From contig JADJYU010000022.1 in NCBI GenBank assembly GCA_016719565.1, positions 1 to 18,192 of the forward strand: DNA of 18,192 bases, written 5' to 3'. This stretch comes from Ignavibacteria bacterium. GTDB taxonomy: Bacteria > Bacteroidota > Ignavibacteria > Tepidaquicellales > Tepidaquicellaceae. The position numbers and the translations under genes are program-made. This document shows, piece by piece, positions 17,336 to 18,192 of this stretch; position 1 is the first letter of the stretch; every line of letters begins with the position of its first letter. A model generated the notes under the pieces. It saw nothing but the letters and a program-made list of their open reading frames with translations. It searched no databases and was not told where the DNA came from.

Positions 17336-18192
17336 TGGAAAAAATATTAATCGTAGATGACAATGAAATATTAAGATTTACACTAACAGAACTTCTGGAA
17401 GAATCCGGATTTGAATGCACGGCATTTGAAGATGGACCGTCGGCGCTGAAAGAATTCATCATACTGACTGCGTTCGGTGACATTAAAACTGCCGTCGAAT
17501 GTATGAAGCAAGGCGCTCAGGATTTTATTACAAAGCCTTTTGATAATGATGCAATGATAATGACAATTAAAAAAACGCTTGAGCTTAAATATTTAAAACA
17601 GGAAGTAAACATACTCCGCAAGAAATTAGATGAAAATTACAGGGGGGAGAAGTCATTGGTAATTCGAAGTCATGAAAAAGTCTTTGAGCAGGTTTCCATT
17701 GTCGCCCCAACAAAACTAAGCATACTGATAGAAGGAGAAAGCGGAACCGGTAAAAGTAATTTCATGTATGATCCACTCTTCAAGTGACAGAAGAGACAAA
17801 CCTTTTATTGCAGTTGACTGCGGTGCAATACCGGAAAGTCTTATTGAAAGCGAATTATTCGGACACGAGAAAGGCGCTTTTACTGATGCAAAAAATGCAA
17901 AGGAAGGAAAATTTGAACTGGCTAATGAAGGGACGATATTTCTTGATGAGATCACAAATCTGTCAGATTCAAATCAGATAAAACTCCTGAGGGTATTACA
18001 GGAAAGAAGAGTAACAAGACTCGGCGCGAAGAAAGCTATAAAGCTCGATATCCGGATAATTGCAGCAACCAATATTAAACTGGCTGAAGCTGTAAACAAT
18101 CAGAGATTCAGGCAGGATCTGTATTACAGGTTAAATGAGTTTCATATTGAACTTCCTCCGCTCAGGGAAAGAAAAGAAGACATAAGTTTATT
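17335..18192 (+). CDS. NtrC-type sigma-54-dependent response regulator with damaged receiver, cut by right edge
   Basis: Partner of the upstream kinase (TAATG overlap). The N-terminus is a receiver: KILIVDDNE with acidic residues D8-D9, then DGPSALKEF. It jumps directly to IILTAFGD (conserved Thr45) and ITKPF (Lys67). The 34-36 residues that should lie between F41 and I42, with the phospho-acceptor Asp, are absent, although the frame is kept. The sigma-54 AAA+ domain follows: Walker A IEGESGTGK, then a two-base loss near 17752, then VISCMIHSSSDRRDK, DCGAIPESLIESELFGHEKG, the loop GAFTDA (canonical GAFTGA), Walker B GTIFLDEI and the arginine-finger region RFRQDLYYRL. The protein is open at the window end, so the DNA-binding domain is not seen. 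Confidence 0.9.

Noticed and set aside
464..17787. Programmed ribosomal frameshifting in many genes
   Set aside because: The breaks are too many, go in both directions, and lack consistent slippery sites with downstream structures.

Overview
The window looks like a chromosomal segment of a low-GC bacterium of the Bacteroidota/Chlorobi/Ignavibacteriota (FCB) group, most likely Ignavibacteriota or a close relative. The clues are a PE-Lig-Pol type LigD beside Ku, a large KatE catalase, DUF4382 and DUF6600-like envelope proteins, small beta-barrel proteins, AT-rich heptanucleotide repeats between genes, and AAGGAG-type ribosome binding sites before several genes. The taxonomic call is inference from gene content, not from a marker gene.

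Layout. From 12788 down to the left edge every recognisable gene is on the minus strand. Read in the direction of transcription they are: an outer-membrane beta-barrel protein with a clear terminator; a cluster of small envelope or stress-type proteins (YtxH, DUF948, a 49-aa lmo0937-type membrane protein, a 54-aa lipoprotein, a second beta-barrel protein); a DUF6600-like lipoprotein overlapping a DUF4382 lipoprotein; the NHEJ pair ku and ligD, separated by a long heptanucleotide repeat; a large-subunit catalase (katE); an FAD oxidoreductase with a C-terminal Rieske domain; and an unidentified, disrupted coding region at the left edge. After a 744-bp repeat-bearing intergenic region, a plus-strand two-component system starts at 13533: a CHASE3/PAS/GAF histidine kinase overlapping by one base an NtrC-type sigma-54 activator that is cut by the right edge.

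How the genes could work together. Ku plus LigD repair double-strand breaks, KatE removes peroxide, and the small YtxH/DUF948/lmo0937/lipoprotein genes resemble general-stress envelope proteins. The left 12.8 kb therefore reads as a stress-survival island. The kinase/sigma-54 pair next door could control part of it, but nothing in the sequence proves this.

Caution. Many genes (FAD/Rieske, katE, ligD, ku, the DUF6600-like gene, one beta-barrel, YtxH, the kinase, the regulator) carry one or more single- or double-base frameshifts, while the correct protein sequence resumes in another frame on both sides. Many lie in or next to homopolymer runs. Sequencing or assembly indels are the simplest explanation, and I annotate these as full-length genes spanning several frames. 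I found no clearly novel defence or mobile system. The most unusual items are the compound heptamer repeat between ku and ligD and a receiver domain that lacks its phospho-acceptor segment.
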